A stretch of DNA of 64,000 nucleotides. Origin: Pedobacter sp. MC2016-14. Lineage in GTDB: Bacteria; Bacteroidota; Bacteroidia; Sphingobacteriales; Sphingobacteriaceae. The translations under genes and the position numbers were made by a program. Numbering within the stretch: position 1 is the first letter of the stretch; each line of letters starts with the position of its first letter. Positions 54,822 to 63,596 of this stretch are shown here, piece after piece. A model generated the notes under the pieces. That model had not been told where the DNA came from and did no database searches. It was given only the letters and a program-made list of their open reading frames with translations. The DNA is taken from contig NZ_JAJMPA010000001.1 of assembly GCF_020991475.1 (NCBI RefSeq), forward strand, positions 1,054,001-1,118,000, read 5' to 3'.

Positions 54822-55562
54822 ATGGAAATGACAGAAATCAATGATGCCGCTCATTTGGCGGTAAATATATTTGAAAACAGGAAACAAATGGGCATCCATG
54901 CAGCGGAAGTTGCAAGTGAAAGAATAAATGCCTTGTTGCTGGCACAACCGGTTGTAAATGTAATTTTTGCAGCGGCACCCTCTCAAAATGAATTTTTGGA
55001 GGAATTGATTACATTGGATATTGATTGGTCACGCATCAATGCATTTCATATGGATGAATACATTGGGCTGGATGAGGCTGCACCGCAGGGATTTGGTAAT
55101 TTTTTAAGTAGCCGCTTATTTGAAAAGGTACCGTTCAAAACCGTAAACTACCTGAGGGATGTGGCATACAGCGACTTGCTGGACCAGTTTCCGGTAGATG
55201 TGGTTTGCATGGGTATTGGAGAAAATGGCCACATTGCATTTAACGATCCCCCGGTTGCGGATTTTGCAGACGCAAAAGCGGTAAAGATTGTGGAATTGGA
55301 CCTGGTATGCAGACAACAGCAGGTGAATGACGGCTGCTTTAAATCTATTGAGGAGGTGCCTACACATGCGGTAACCCTAACCATCCCGGCTTTATTGAAG
55401 GCAAAACACATCATTTGCGTGGTTCCTGGTTTGACAAAGGCACAAGCGGTATGGAATACCTTAAATGAGGACATTTCTACCGAATACCCTTCTACTATCT
55501 TGCGCAATCACCCGGATGTATCGTTGTTTTTGGATCAGGATAGTAGCAGCCTTTTAAAATGA
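54822..55562 (+). CDS. nagB: Glucosamine-6-phosphate deaminase, short form
   Basis: The 246-residue protein has FHMDEYIGLD (family Asp), CMGIGENGHIAFNDPP with the catalytic Asp/His region, and HAVTLTIPALLKAKHIICVVPG. It turns GlcN-6-P into fructose-6-P and ammonia. It resembles the short B. subtilis-type NagB rather than the long two-domain NagB common in Bacteroidota. Its stop overlaps the start of the CBM9-like gene by 4 bases (ATGA), so the two are translationally coupled. Confidence 0.93.
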   Translation: MEMTEINDAAHLAVNIFENRKQMGIHAAEVASERINALLLAQPVVNVIFAAAPSQNEFLEELITLDIDWSRINAFHMDEYIGLDEAAPQGFGNFLSSRLFEKVPFKTVNYLRDVAYSDLLDQFPVDVVCMGIGENGHIAFNDPPVADFADAKAVKIVELDLVCRQQQVNDGCFKSIEEVPTHAVTLTIPALLKAKHIICVVPGLTKAQAVWNTLNEDISTEYPSTILRNHPDVSLFLDQDSSSLLK

Positions 55563-56209
55563 AAGTCGGTTTGCAACGTTTAGCGGAAGTCGTTGAAGTA
55601 CCAGTTGTCGGTTTGGCTGTGACTGATTTTGACAGCTGTTCTGCTGTGCTGGACAATTTACCCGCACAGCGGCTTAATAATGAGTCCTGGCCGGAGTATG
55701 CAACGGATTGTAAGGCAAGCTATACTATTGCGCACCTGGATTCCGCGATTTTGATAAAATATTATGTGAAGGATGACTATTTTCAATCCCGGCAGAGGCC
55801 AGTCAATTCAGCGGTTAACAAAGACAATTGTGTTGAGTTTTTTATCTCTTTTAATGATGATGGCTATTATAACATCGAGTTCAATAGTCTTGGCGTTGGG
55901 AAGATGGCTTATGGTACAAAGCGGACAAAGCGACACCTTATGCCGGTTTCTACCGTGAAAAAGATTATTCCGATGGCTAAAACTGAACAGTACGGTAAAA
56001 GGTTTAATTGGGAGATGGTGCTCTACATTCCAACAGAAGTTTTTGAATTTAATGAAATAACGAGCCTGAATGGGCTCGTTTGTAAGGCTAATTTTTATAA
56101 GTGTGGTGATGATTTGCCGAAGCCGCATTTCCTGACCTGGAACCCGATACAGCGACTGGAGCCAGATTTTCACGTTCCTGAATATTTCGGTAAAATTGTA
56201 TTTCAATAA
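55559..56209 (+). CDS. CBM9-like carbohydrate-binding protein
   Basis: The 216-residue protein has the features of the family 9-like carbohydrate-binding group: a beta-sandwich with LNNESWPEYATDCKASYTIAHLD, NKDNCVEFFISFNDDGYYNIEFNSLGVG and a late aromatic FLTWNPIQRLEPDFHVPEYFG. It has no signal peptide, so it appears cytosolic or non-classically exported. Coupling to nagB by a 4-base overlap ties it to GlcNAc metabolism. Its actual role is unknown; binding a sugar phosphate or amino sugar is speculation. Confidence 0.75.
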   Translation: MKVGLQRLAEVVEVPVVGLAVTDFDSCSAVLDNLPAQRLNNESWPEYATDCKASYTIAHLDSAILIKYYVKDDYFQSRQRPVNSAVNKDNCVEFFISFNDDGYYNIEFNSLGVGKMAYGTKRTKRHLMPVSTVKKIIPMAKTEQYGKRFNWEMVLYIPTEVFEFNEITSLNGLVCKANFYKCGDDLPKPHFLTWNPIQRLEPDFHVPEYFGKIVFQ

Positions 56210-56213
56210 AGAA

Positions 56214-56233
56214 GGGAACCTTTTGGGGTTCCC
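56214..56233. terminator. Hairpin between CBM9-like gene and convergent small gene
   Basis: GGGAACC / GGTTCCC stem with a TTTTGG loop between two convergent genes. Short T-run, so termination strength is uncertain; it may serve both strands. Confidence 0.5.
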
Positions 56234-56252
56234 TCATATTAGATTTATCTGG

Positions 56253-56600
56253 TTAACAGAATAACTCCTGCAAGTCGCGGTCTGCCGTTGGGATCTTTTT
56301 TAAGAAATCATCAAATCCTGCCACGCCCTGAGAGCTATACATGCCGTAGGCATCCATAATGTATCCGATTTGGCCATCTTTATCTTCCAACAGATACAAG
56401 ACGGAATTGTCTGCCGGATCAGAATCCCCTTCAAAGCGATAAGTTTTTATAATGGTAAGGTCTTCAGGATTATAGATTTTGTTAAATCCAACACCCTGCA
56501 TTTTCCCATGATCGGTCATTTTTATTTCGTTATCAAAGCCTTTTTGCCTTAATTTTTCTAAGATCTGGCTTAGCGTATTCATTTCTACTGGCTGTTCCAT
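56253..56600 (-). CDS. Small conserved protein of unknown function
   Basis: The 115-residue protein contains MTDHGKMQGVGFNKIYNPEDLTIIKTYRFEGDSDPADNSVLYLLEDKDGQIGYIMDAYG, in which the YRFEGDSDPADNSVLY stretch is a signature of a common Bacteroidota small protein sometimes labelled phosphoribosylpyrophosphate synthetase. No kinase or PRPP motif is visible, so that name is not supported. An internal ATG 6 codons downstream (MNTLSQIL) is an alternative start. It is followed on its left by the convergent CBM9-like gene. Confidence 0.7.
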   Translation of the reverse strand: MEQPVEMNTLSQILEKLRQKGFDNEIKMTDHGKMQGVGFNKIYNPEDLTIIKTYRFEGDSDPADNSVLYLLEDKDGQIGYIMDAYGMYSSQGVAGFDDFLKKIPTADRDLQELFC

Positions 56601-56734
56601 AACATTTGTTTTTATATGTTATAAAACAACCAGGGTTTGAAAAGGTTTGATAAATTATAATGAAACCATCATGATTTATCAACCACACTTGGGATGAATA
56701 AATCTGATAGCTTCATAACAGTTAAACAAGAAAT

Positions 56735-57988
56735 TTAAACAAATGAAAAAGCTGCTTTAACTTTATCTGTGAAGTCTAGTTTTTCCCAGGTAAAAAGTTC
56801 TACTGTCAACACCTTTTCCTCGCCGTTTGGCGTTCTGAAGGTTTTGGTCACCGTTTCTGGTTTTCTGCCCATGTGGCCATATGCTGCTGTTTCGCTATAA
56901 ATAGGGTTTCTTAATTTTAAGCGTTGCTCAATAAAATACGGGCGCATGTCAAATATTTCTTCAACAATTTTAGCTATCTCGCCATCATTAAGTTTTACTT
57001 TTGAAGTTCCATAGGTATTGATATAAATACCCATTGGTTTAGCAACACCGATAGCATAACTTACCTGTACCAGTATTTCATCAGCAACACCAGCTGCTAC
57101 CAGGTTCTTTGCAATATGACGGGTAGCATAAGCAGCAGAACGGTCTACTTTAGAAGGATCTTTTCCGGAGAAGGCACCACCACCATGCGCACCTTTACCA
57201 CCATAAGTATCTACAATGATTTTACGGCCTGTTAGGCCAGTATCGCCATGAGGACCACCAATTACAAATTTACCTGTAGGGTTGATGTGGTATTCAATCT
57301 GATCGTTAAAGAAATGTGCATATTGAGGATATTTGGCGATGATCCTTGGAATTAAGATCGTGATCAGGTCGTTTTTGATTTTAGCCAGCATGGTTGCTTC
57401 TTCGTCAAAATCGTCGTGTTGTGTAGAAATTACAATGGCCGCAATGCGAAGCGGTTTGTTGTTGTCGCTGTATTCCAGTGTTACCTGTGATTTAGCATCA
57501 GGGCGTAAATAAGTGATTTCTTTATTTTCGCGTCTTAAAATTGCTAATTCCTGCAGTAAGGTATGAGATAAATCCAGTGCCAATGGCATATAGTTCTCAG
57601 TTTCGTTAGTTGCATAACCAAACATCATTCCCTGATCACCAGCACCTTGTTCTTCTTTAGTAGTTCTGTCTACACCCTGGTTAATGTCTTGCGACTGCTC
57701 ATGTATGGCAGATAAAATGCCACATGAGTTTGCTTCAAACATATATTCGCTTTTGGTATAGCCGATTTTCTTAATTACGTCCCTGGCAATTTGCTGAACA
57801 TCCAGATAAGTTTTAGACTTTACTTCTCCGGCTAAGATTACCTGACCAGTTGTTACCAGGGTTTCGCAGGCAACTTTCGACTCGGCATCGAAAGCTAGAA
57901 AGTTATCAATTAATGCGTCTGATATTTGATCTGCAATTTTATCAGGATGGCCTTCAGAAACAGATTCTGACGTAAATAAATAAGGCAT
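56735..57988 (-). CDS. metK: S-adenosylmethionine synthase
   Basis: The 417-residue enzyme has all family landmarks: [16 protein letters not shown] near the start, [34 protein letters not shown] and [19 protein letters not shown], which bind ATP, methionine and metals. It makes SAM from methionine and ATP. It is longer than E. coli MetK (384), a normal Bacteroidota length. It stands alone, with a 230-base upstream region containing a clear promoter and a SAM-II-like aptamer that would let SAM repress it. Confidence 0.97.
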   Translation of the reverse strand: MPYLFTSESVSEGHPDKIADQISDALIDNFLAFDAESKVACETLVTTGQVILAGEVKSKTYLDVQQIARDVIKKIGYTKSEYMFEANSCGILSAIHEQSQDINQGVDRTTKEEQGAGDQGMMFGYATNETENYMPLALDLSHTLLQELAILRRENKEITYLRPDAKSQVTLEYSDNNKPLRIAAIVISTQHDDFDEEATMLAKIKNDLITILIPRIIAKYPQYAHFFNDQIEYHINPTGKFVIGGPHGDTGLTGRKIIVDTYGGKGAHGGGAFSGKDPSKVDRSAAYATRHIAKNLVAAGVADEILVQVSYAIGVAKPMGIYINTYGTSKVKLNDGEIAKIVEEIFDMRPYFIEQRLKLRNPIYSETAAYGHMGRKPETVTKTFRTPNGEEKVLTVELFTWEKLDFTDKVKAAFSFV

Positions 57989-58073
57989 TTTAAATAATTA
58001 ATTTTTACAATGTACAATTATATAAAATGGAGTTTGACCCTGTAAATACAGGCGGTAAAAGGAAGTGTATTAA

Positions 58074-58141
58074 TGGTTAGCACTTTTTTTTACGTGGTTG
58101 CAATCCCGCTATTTTTAGATAGCATCGCAAATCAGTCCACT
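58074..58141 (-). promoter_or_regulatory. SAM-II-like riboswitch upstream of metK
   Basis: Read on the minus strand, the leader has GUGG then ACUGAUUUG, a hairpin GCUAUCUAAAAAUAGC (58123-58108), GGAUUGCAACCACGU, an A-run and GUGCUAA. The UGAUUUG, UUGCAACCACG and GCUAA blocks and a P1-type GUGG/CCAC helix match the alphaproteobacterial SAM-II pattern as I recall it. Two extra bases between GUGG and UGAUUUG and the added hairpin in loop 1 deviate. The aptamer starts about 10 bases after the -7 box and about 86 bases before the metK ATG. Sensing SAM, the product of MetK, fits well. Confidence 0.6.
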
Positions 58142-58150
58142 TTTATGGTT

Positions 58151-58181
58151 CAAAATTACACTATATATTCAAATAGTCAAA
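58151..58181 (-). promoter_or_regulatory. Promoter of metK
   Basis: On the minus strand, TTTG (58181-58178) is followed after 19 bases by TAATTTTG (58158-58151), a full -7 match. The predicted start near 58145 falls just before the SAM-II-like element. Confidence 0.7.
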
Positions 58182-58218
58182 AAATATCAATTATTTTGTA
58201 GAATCTTAATCAGGCATT

Positions 58219-59100
58219 TTGACAAAAACTAACATCCTATTTATCATCAACCCGATATCGGGAGGAAAGAATAAATTAAAGATCCCGGGAATTATTGAGG
58301 CCCATCTGGACCATAGGCAGTTTAACGCTAATTTTAGTTTTACGGAATACGTAGGGCATGCGGCGGAAATAGCTGAGGAAGCTGCAAATCATAATTTTGA
58401 CGTCATTGTAGCTGTGGGTGGCGATGGTACCATTAATGAGATTGGTACCAAGGTGATGAAAAGCAATAAAGTGCTGGGGATTATTCCGTTTGGCTCGGGC
58501 AATGGCCTGGCCCGGTTTTTAAAAATCCCCATGAACACGAAGGGCGCTATTGAGGTGATCAATAAATTACATATTTCTAAAATTGATACGGCCACATTTA
58601 ACGATAAATACTTTTTTAACATGGCAGGGATGGGTTTCGATGCCCACATCAGTTCAATTTTTGCAGGTAATAAAAAACGTGGCTTATCGGGTTATGTAAA
58701 ACTGGGTTTAAAAGAAATGATGGACTATAAAGCTCAGCAATATGATATTACTGTTGATGGAATTGCATACAGCAGAAAAGCTTTTGTAGTTAGCATTGCA
58801 AATTCTTCACAGTACGGCAACAATGCGCATGTATCCCCGCGGGCCTCAGTTACCGATGGCTTATTGGATGTATGCATCATTAAAAAGTTTCCATTGTATA
58901 AAATGCCTGTATTGGCAATGGAAATGATATTGGCTAAAACCGATCACTCTGAGCTGGTAGAGATCATCAGGGGTAAGCATATTCAAATTGGGAGGGAGGC
59001 AGATGCAGCCATCCACATTGATGGGGAGCCATTTTTTATGGGTGCTGACATTGAGATCACCGTTGATCCCTTATCTTTGCAAATCATTACACCGTTATGA
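58219..59100 (+). CDS. Diacylglycerol/lipid kinase family protein (YegS/DgkB-like)
   Basis: The 293-residue protein has the DAGK catalytic motif VAVGGDGTINEIGT at about 65-78, IIPFGSGNGLARFLKIP (nucleotide site) and a C-terminal region ending HIDGEPFFMGADIEITVDP, as in YegS/DgkB. It transfers phosphate from ATP to a lipid such as diacylglycerol or a sphingoid base (known in Sphingobacteriaceae); the true substrate is open. A TTG at 58219 is the start, no ATG being near it. It overlaps the next gene by 4 bases (ATGA). Confidence 0.88.
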   Translation: MTKTNILFIINPISGGKNKLKIPGIIEAHLDHRQFNANFSFTEYVGHAAEIAEEAANHNFDVIVAVGGDGTINEIGTKVMKSNKVLGIIPFGSGNGLARFLKIPMNTKGAIEVINKLHISKIDTATFNDKYFFNMAGMGFDAHISSIFAGNKKRGLSGYVKLGLKEMMDYKAQQYDITVDGIAYSRKAFVVSIANSSQYGNNAHVSPRASVTDGLLDVCIIKKFPLYKMPVLAMEMILAKTDHSELVEIIRGKHIQIGREADAAIHIDGEPFFMGADIEITVDPLSLQIITPL

Positions 59101-59450
59101 GCACTAAAAAGAAAGTATTGAATGATTTTGGTGGAATCATGTATTCTACGGATCCTGGGTTTGTCTACGAAGAAGAGGAGCAAAGTCCCCGGGAAGCATT
59201 ACCCAATAACCAGCAAGATCTTAGGGTGACGCTTGACCGTAAAAACCGCGGCGGTAAGGCTGTTACTTTAATTACCGGGTTTGCGGGAACGGAGGAAGAA
59301 CTGGACAAGCTGGCAAAAACACTAAAAAGCAAATGCGGTGTTGGCGGGGCAGCAAAGGACGGGGAAATTTTGATTCAGGGAGATTTTAGAGACAAGGTTA
59401 TTTTACTGCTGCAAAAGGAAGGTTTTAAAGTTAAAAAATCTGGCGGATAA
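59097..59450 (+). CDS. SUI1/eIF1-like translation factor (YciH family)
   Basis: The 117-residue protein has an acidic N-terminal segment and the SUI1 domain at about 45-115: LDRKNRGGKAVTLITGF, LAKTLKSKCGVGGAAKDGEILIQGDFRDKV, as in bacterial YciH. YciH homologues are thought to monitor start-codon choice on the 30S subunit. The gene overlaps the lipid kinase by 4 bases and so is translationally coupled, a pairing without an obvious functional link. Confidence 0.9.
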   Translation: MSTKKKVLNDFGGIMYSTDPGFVYEEEEQSPREALPNNQQDLRVTLDRKNRGGKAVTLITGFAGTEEELDKLAKTLKSKCGVGGAAKDGEILIQGDFRDKVILLLQKEGFKVKKSGG

Positions 59451-59552
59451 ATAGAGTAATGTATTTATGGTCAATGTATTATGGAATAGTGTATCCGGGA
59501 CAATAAGTTAAAAATACCTGGTAAAAAAATACCTCCTGCCTTTTTATCTGTA

Positions 59553-59560
59553 TAACTTTG
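59553..59560 (+). promoter_or_regulatory. Possible -7 box of pckA
   Basis: TAACTTTG is a full -7 match 19 bases before the pckA ATG. No -33 TTTG was found at the expected place. Confidence 0.4.
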
Positions 59561-59579
59561 CTGCATAAACTTATTATGT

Positions 59580-61196
59580 ATGAGCAAAGTTTTTAAAAAC
59601 AAGCCTGACTTAAGTCGTTTGAATTTAAATGCAGAAAGGGCTTTATATCAGCTGGATGTACCACAGTTGGTTGAAGAAGCATTAAAAAATGGGGAAGGCA
59701 CGCTCGCTGACAGCGGAGCGCTGGCCATAGACACTGGTGAGTTTACCGGCCGATCACCAAAGGATAGGTTCATAGTCTATGACGACCTTACACGTGACAG
59801 TGTATTTTGGGGAGAAATCAATATAAAATTTAGTCCCGCTCATTTTGACAGCTTATATGATCAGGTAACTGAGCACCTCAATAAAAATAAGTTTTATGTA
59901 CGTGATGCCTATGCCTGTGCAGATCCGGCATTTAAAACATCCATTAGGGTAGTTACGGAAAGGGCTTATCAGAATCTTTTCGCGCACAATCTGTTCTTGC
60001 GGTACGGAAACCAGGAAGCGGAAGATAATGAAGGGAGTGACCCGGAATGGACTGTGGTTGCTGCGCCCTCTTTTTTAGCGAATCCTGTTTTGGATGGTAC
60101 AAGACAGCCTAACTTTTCGATCCTCAACTTTAGCAGAAAGATCATCCTGATTGGCGGCACGGGTTATACAGGGGAAATTAAAAAGGGCATATTCTCTGTA
60201 TTAAATTTTATTTTGCCTCAAAATCATGGCATGCTTCCTATGCATTGCTCTGCGAATATTGGCGAAGATGGCGATACGGCTATTTTCTTCGGTTTATCTG
60301 GAACAGGAAAAACGACGCTTTCTGCGGACCCTAAACGGGGGCTGATTGGGGATGATGAGCATGGTTGGGGAAGGGAAACCGTTTTTAATTTTGAAGGTGG
60401 GTGTTATGCGAAATGTGTAGACCTTAGTTTTGAAAAGGAGCCCCAGATATTTAATGCGGTACGTTTTGGTGCGTTACTGGAGAATGTCAATTATTTTGCC
60501 GGAACGCGAATTGTAGATTTTTCGGACATCAGAAAAACGGAGAATACCAGGGTCGCTTATCCCATTGATTACATTTCTAATGCTGTAATACCTTCGGTAG
60601 GAAACGTTCCTAAGAACATCTTCTTTTTAACTGCTGACGCCTTTGGTGTGCTGCCGCCTATTTCAAAATTGACTGCGGGACAGGCTATGTTTCATTTTAT
60701 TTCTGGCTATACGGCAAAGGTAGCAGGTACTGAAGCGGGTGTTACAGAACCACAGCTTACCTTTTCGGCCTGCTTTGGAAAGGCCTTTTTGCCGCTGCAT
60801 CCCACAAAGTATGCAGAATTGCTGGGGGAGAAGCTGAAAAAGCATAACGTAAAGGTCTGGTTGATTAATACTGGCTGGACCGGCGGTGTATATGGAACAG
60901 GGACAAGGATGAAACTTGCTTACACACGGGCCATGATTACGGCCGCTATGGATGGACTGCTGGATGAAGTTGGATTTGCCGAACATCCTGTGTTTGGGTT
61001 GATGATGCCGATGAGTTGTCCAAATGTCCCGGCAGAAATTTTAAATCCCAGAAATACCTGGGCTGAAGGTGCGGCATACGATCAGAAAGCGAGCGAGCTT
61101 GCACAAGCTTTTATAGATAACTTTAAGCAGTTTGAAGAATTTGCGGGAGAAGAAATGCTGGCGGCAGTCCCAAAAACACGCGAAATAGCGATTTAA
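59580..61196 (+). CDS. pckA: Phosphoenolpyruvate carboxykinase (ATP)
   Basis: The 538-residue enzyme has the kinase-1 P-loop GLSGTGKTT (residues 238-246, Lys244) and the ATP-type PckA stretch RGLIGDDEHGW, plus FEGGCYAKCVDLS and NTGWTGGVYGTG, which are diagnostic of the ATP-dependent enzyme. It interconverts oxaloacetate and phosphoenolpyruvate, feeding gluconeogenesis, and in Bacteroidota also runs in the fixing direction. Length matches E. coli PckA (540). It is monocistronic and followed by a terminator. Confidence 0.97.
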   Translation: MSKVFKNKPDLSRLNLNAERALYQLDVPQLVEEALKNGEGTLADSGALAIDTGEFTGRSPKDRFIVYDDLTRDSVFWGEINIKFSPAHFDSLYDQVTEHLNKNKFYVRDAYACADPAFKTSIRVVTERAYQNLFAHNLFLRYGNQEAEDNEGSDPEWTVVAAPSFLANPVLDGTRQPNFSILNFSRKIILIGGTGYTGEIKKGIFSVLNFILPQNHGMLPMHCSANIGEDGDTAIFFGLSGTGKTTLSADPKRGLIGDDEHGWGRETVFNFEGGCYAKCVDLSFEKEPQIFNAVRFGALLENVNYFAGTRIVDFSDIRKTENTRVAYPIDYISNAVIPSVGNVPKNIFFLTADAFGVLPPISKLTAGQAMFHFISGYTAKVAGTEAGVTEPQLTFSACFGKAFLPLHPTKYAELLGEKLKKHNVKVWLINTGWTGGVYGTGTRMKLAYTRAMITAAMDGLLDEVGFAEHPVFGLMMPMSCPNVPAEILNPRNTWAEGAAYDQKASELAQAFIDNFKQFEEFAGEEMLAAVPKTREIAI

Positions 61197-61251
61197 TCTA
61201 TTTTTTTTGTCCAAAAATTTGCAATTCAATTTTTTTTTAGTTTTAATTGTG

Positions 61252-61285
61252 AAAGATTGTCTCCCTAAAGAAGGCAATCTTTTTT
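61252..61285 (+). terminator. Terminator after pckA
   Basis: AAAGATTG / CAATCTTT stem with an imperfect GC-containing inner part, followed by TTTT, 55 bases after the pckA stop. The stretch to 61495 is AT-rich with repeated ACTAAAAA units. Confidence 0.7.
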
Positions 61286-61382
61286 AATTAAAACCATTGG
61301 ATCATTCTGTGAGGGGAAACAATCAGCACGCATGGGCGTTGTGCTTAACATAAATTTAACATAGAATTTAAATTCAAAGTTT

Positions 61383-61390
61383 TAGGTTTG
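61383..61390 (+). promoter_or_regulatory. Possible -7 box of the exbB-tonB operon
   Basis: TAGGTTTG is a full -7 match about 105 bases before exbB. No clear TTTG at -33. It is the best promoter candidate in the 299-base region before the operon. Confidence 0.4.
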
Positions 61391-61495
61391 TTATTGCAAC
61401 AATTGTGTAAATTCGTCGTTGACTGTATTACGGAGTGTAATCTGAAATTTAAAAAAGTACTAAAAACTAAAAAACACTAAAAAACTAAAAAAAAA

Positions 61496-62323
61496 ATGGC
61501 AAACGCACCAAAACCAACAACAGTTCAGAAAGAAAGCTCTACAGCTTCAAACTTATTCGCTACCCTTGTTATTCCTATCTGTATTATCATAGGTATTTTA
61601 TTGTACAAATTTGTATTGGGTGATCCAGCCAACTTTGCTGACGGAGATCCAACAAAAGAGCCATTAGTAGGTAACTATGCAGGTATGGCTTACAAAGGGG
61701 GAGTTATCGTACCAGTATTAATGGGGATGTTTTTAATGGTAATCGTATTCTCTGTAGAAAGGTTTATTGTTATTGGTAAAGCAACAGGATCAGGAAGTTT
61801 AGATGCTTTCGTGAAAAAAGTACAAGGACTTTTAAGTGCTAATAACATTGAAGCGGCTATGGCTGAGTGTGATAAGCAAAAAGGTTCTGTGGCGAACGTA
61901 ATCAAATCTGGTTTGAAAAAATACCGTGAGATGGAAACTGAAACCAACATGGATACAGATCAGAAATGTCTTGCCATCCAAAAAGATATTGAAGAAGCAA
62001 CTACTTTGGAGATGCCAATGTTAGAGCAAAACTTAACTGTTGTAGCTACATTGGTTTCTGTGGGTACATTGACAGGTCTGTTGGGAACAGTAACAGGTAT
62101 GATCAAGGCCTTCGGTGGTTTGGCTACATCTGGAGCTCCGGATCAGGCAGCACTTGCAAGTGGTATCTCTGAGGCCCTAATCAACACAGCTACTGGTATT
62201 GGTACTTCTACTGTTGCGATTATCATGTACAACATTCTGACTTCTAAAATTGATAAATTGACTTATGCGATTGATGAAGCTGGTTTTAGCATCATCCAAA
62301 CTTATGCTTCTACGCATAAATAA
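61496..62323 (+). CDS. exbB: ExbB/TolQ-type proton channel protein
   Basis: The 275-residue protein has three membrane spans (about 22-42, 70-90 and 175-245 paired) and the MotA/TolQ/ExbB stretch LTGLLGTVTGMIKAFGGLA with INTATGIGTSTVAIIMYN. It has the long Bacteroidota N-terminus. With ExbD it converts proton flow into energy for TonB. It starts the exbB-exbD-exbD-tonB operon that powers TonB-dependent receptors, including the SusC proteins in this window. Confidence 0.95.
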   Translation: MANAPKPTTVQKESSTASNLFATLVIPICIIIGILLYKFVLGDPANFADGDPTKEPLVGNYAGMAYKGGVIVPVLMGMFLMVIVFSVERFIVIGKATGSGSLDAFVKKVQGLLSANNIEAAMAECDKQKGSVANVIKSGLKKYREMETETNMDTDQKCLAIQKDIEEATTLEMPMLEQNLTVVATLVSVGTLTGLLGTVTGMIKAFGGLATSGAPDQAALASGISEALINTATGIGTSTVAIIMYNILTSKIDKLTYAIDEAGFSIIQTYASTHK

Positions 62324-62409
62324 AAAATAATGCATTTTTTTTACCGGGCTTTATGGAAAACCGGAAGAATAAGCATCATTAATATAACACATAAGTAATT
62401 TAAAAAATT

Positions 62410-63024
62410 ATGCCAAGAGCAAAGGTTCAAAGAAAGAGTACTTCGATCGATATGACCGCCATGTGCGACGTGTCTTTCCTATTGCTTACTTTCTTTATAT
62501 TAACAGCAACAGCACGTCAGCCTGATCCTCTGGAAATAAAAATCCCATCTTCAACATATAAAATTCCGGTTCCGGATGTAGATATCGCGAAGCTTACGAT
62601 TGGTCATGGACAGGTGTATTATGAGGTAGCAGGCCAGGATGTGAAAGCCGCTACATTGGATAAAATGGCTGCGGAATACAAATTAACTTTTACCCCGGAG
62701 CAGCGTAAAAGATTCAGCGTACTTCCTTCATTTGGTGTGCCTATTCAAAATTTAGGTGCCTGGTTGGACCTGACTAACGAAAAAAGGAAGACATCAGGAT
62801 ATGAAACAGGAATTCCTGCGGATTCTACTGACAACCAGTTAGCACAATGGATTATGCAATCCCGTCATGCCGTGGCCGAATTACATTCAACGCCAATGCG
62901 TGTGAGTATCAAAGGAGATGCCGATGAGGAGTATCCTGTGGTTAAAAAGATTGTGGATATCCTGCAGAAACAAAAAATTAATAAATTTAGTTTAATTACA
63001 TCGGCCGAGGGCGGTGCTAAATAA
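62410..63024 (+). CDS. exbD: ExbD/TolR-type protein 1
   Basis: The 204-residue protein has a cytosolic N-terminus, one membrane span (about 20-40) with the family Asp in SIDMTAMCDVSFLLLTFFIL and a periplasmic domain. It is longer than E. coli ExbD (141), mainly in the periplasmic region. It forms the inner-membrane complex with ExbB. It follows exbB after 86 bases and precedes the second exbD after 9 bases. Confidence 0.95.
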   Translation: MPRAKVQRKSTSIDMTAMCDVSFLLLTFFILTATARQPDPLEIKIPSSTYKIPVPDVDIAKLTIGHGQVYYEVAGQDVKAATLDKMAAEYKLTFTPEQRKRFSVLPSFGVPIQNLGAWLDLTNEKRKTSGYETGIPADSTDNQLAQWIMQSRHAVAELHSTPMRVSIKGDADEEYPVVKKIVDILQKQKINKFSLITSAEGGAK

Positions 63025-63033
63025 AAACAAACT

Positions 63034-63570
63034 ATGGCAGAATTAGATACCTCCGGCGGGGGCAAAAAAGGCGGTGGTAAGGTAAGGACCAAGAAAGCAA
63101 ATACGAAAGTAGATTTAACCGCGATGGTGGATTTGGCTTTCTTGCTGATTACGTTCTTTATGTTAACTACATCGCTTTCGAAGCCCATAGCTATGGACAT
63201 TGCCAAGCCGGATAAAGATGAAAAGAATGAACAAAGGTTAGAACTTCGTGCATCTCAAACCATGACCATCCTGCTTGGAAAGAATGATAAAGTAGCCTGG
63301 TATATGGGTGAAGCTGGAAAAAGCCAGCCTAATATCGAGAACTTTAGTCAGATCAGAGCATCCATCATGAAGAACAAAAAGGACGTGCTTGCTAAAAGTG
63401 GTAAATCAATCGTTGTGGTGATTAAACCAACTTCAGCTTCAAAGTACAAAAACTTTGTTGACATCATGGATGAATTAAACATTGCGCAAATTAAATCTGC
63501 TCCGGCAATCGATGATGAATACATCCTGGATTCGGAAAAAGATTTTATGAGACAGCAAGGAATTTTATAA
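63034..63570 (+). CDS. exbD: ExbD/TolR-type protein 2
   Basis: The 178-residue protein has one membrane span (about 27-47) with the Asp in DLTAMVDLAFLLITFFML, preceded by a basic N-terminus and followed by a periplasmic domain ending YILDSEKDFMRQQGIL. Two non-identical ExbD proteins in one operon are usual in Bacteroidota. It is 26 bases before tonB. Confidence 0.95.
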   Translation: MAELDTSGGGKKGGGKVRTKKANTKVDLTAMVDLAFLLITFFMLTTSLSKPIAMDIAKPDKDEKNEQRLELRASQTMTILLGKNDKVAWYMGEAGKSQPNIENFSQIRASIMKNKKDVLAKSGKSIVVVIKPTSASKYKNFVDIMDELNIAQIKSAPAIDDEYILDSEKDFMRQQGIL

Positions 63571-63596
63571 TAATGTTAACATCTAAATATTAAGCA

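Noticed and set aside
56253..56600. Naming the small protein phosphoribosylpyrophosphate synthetase
   Set aside because: At 115 residues it lacks any PRPP or ATP-binding motif; the label appears to be a carried-over annotation.
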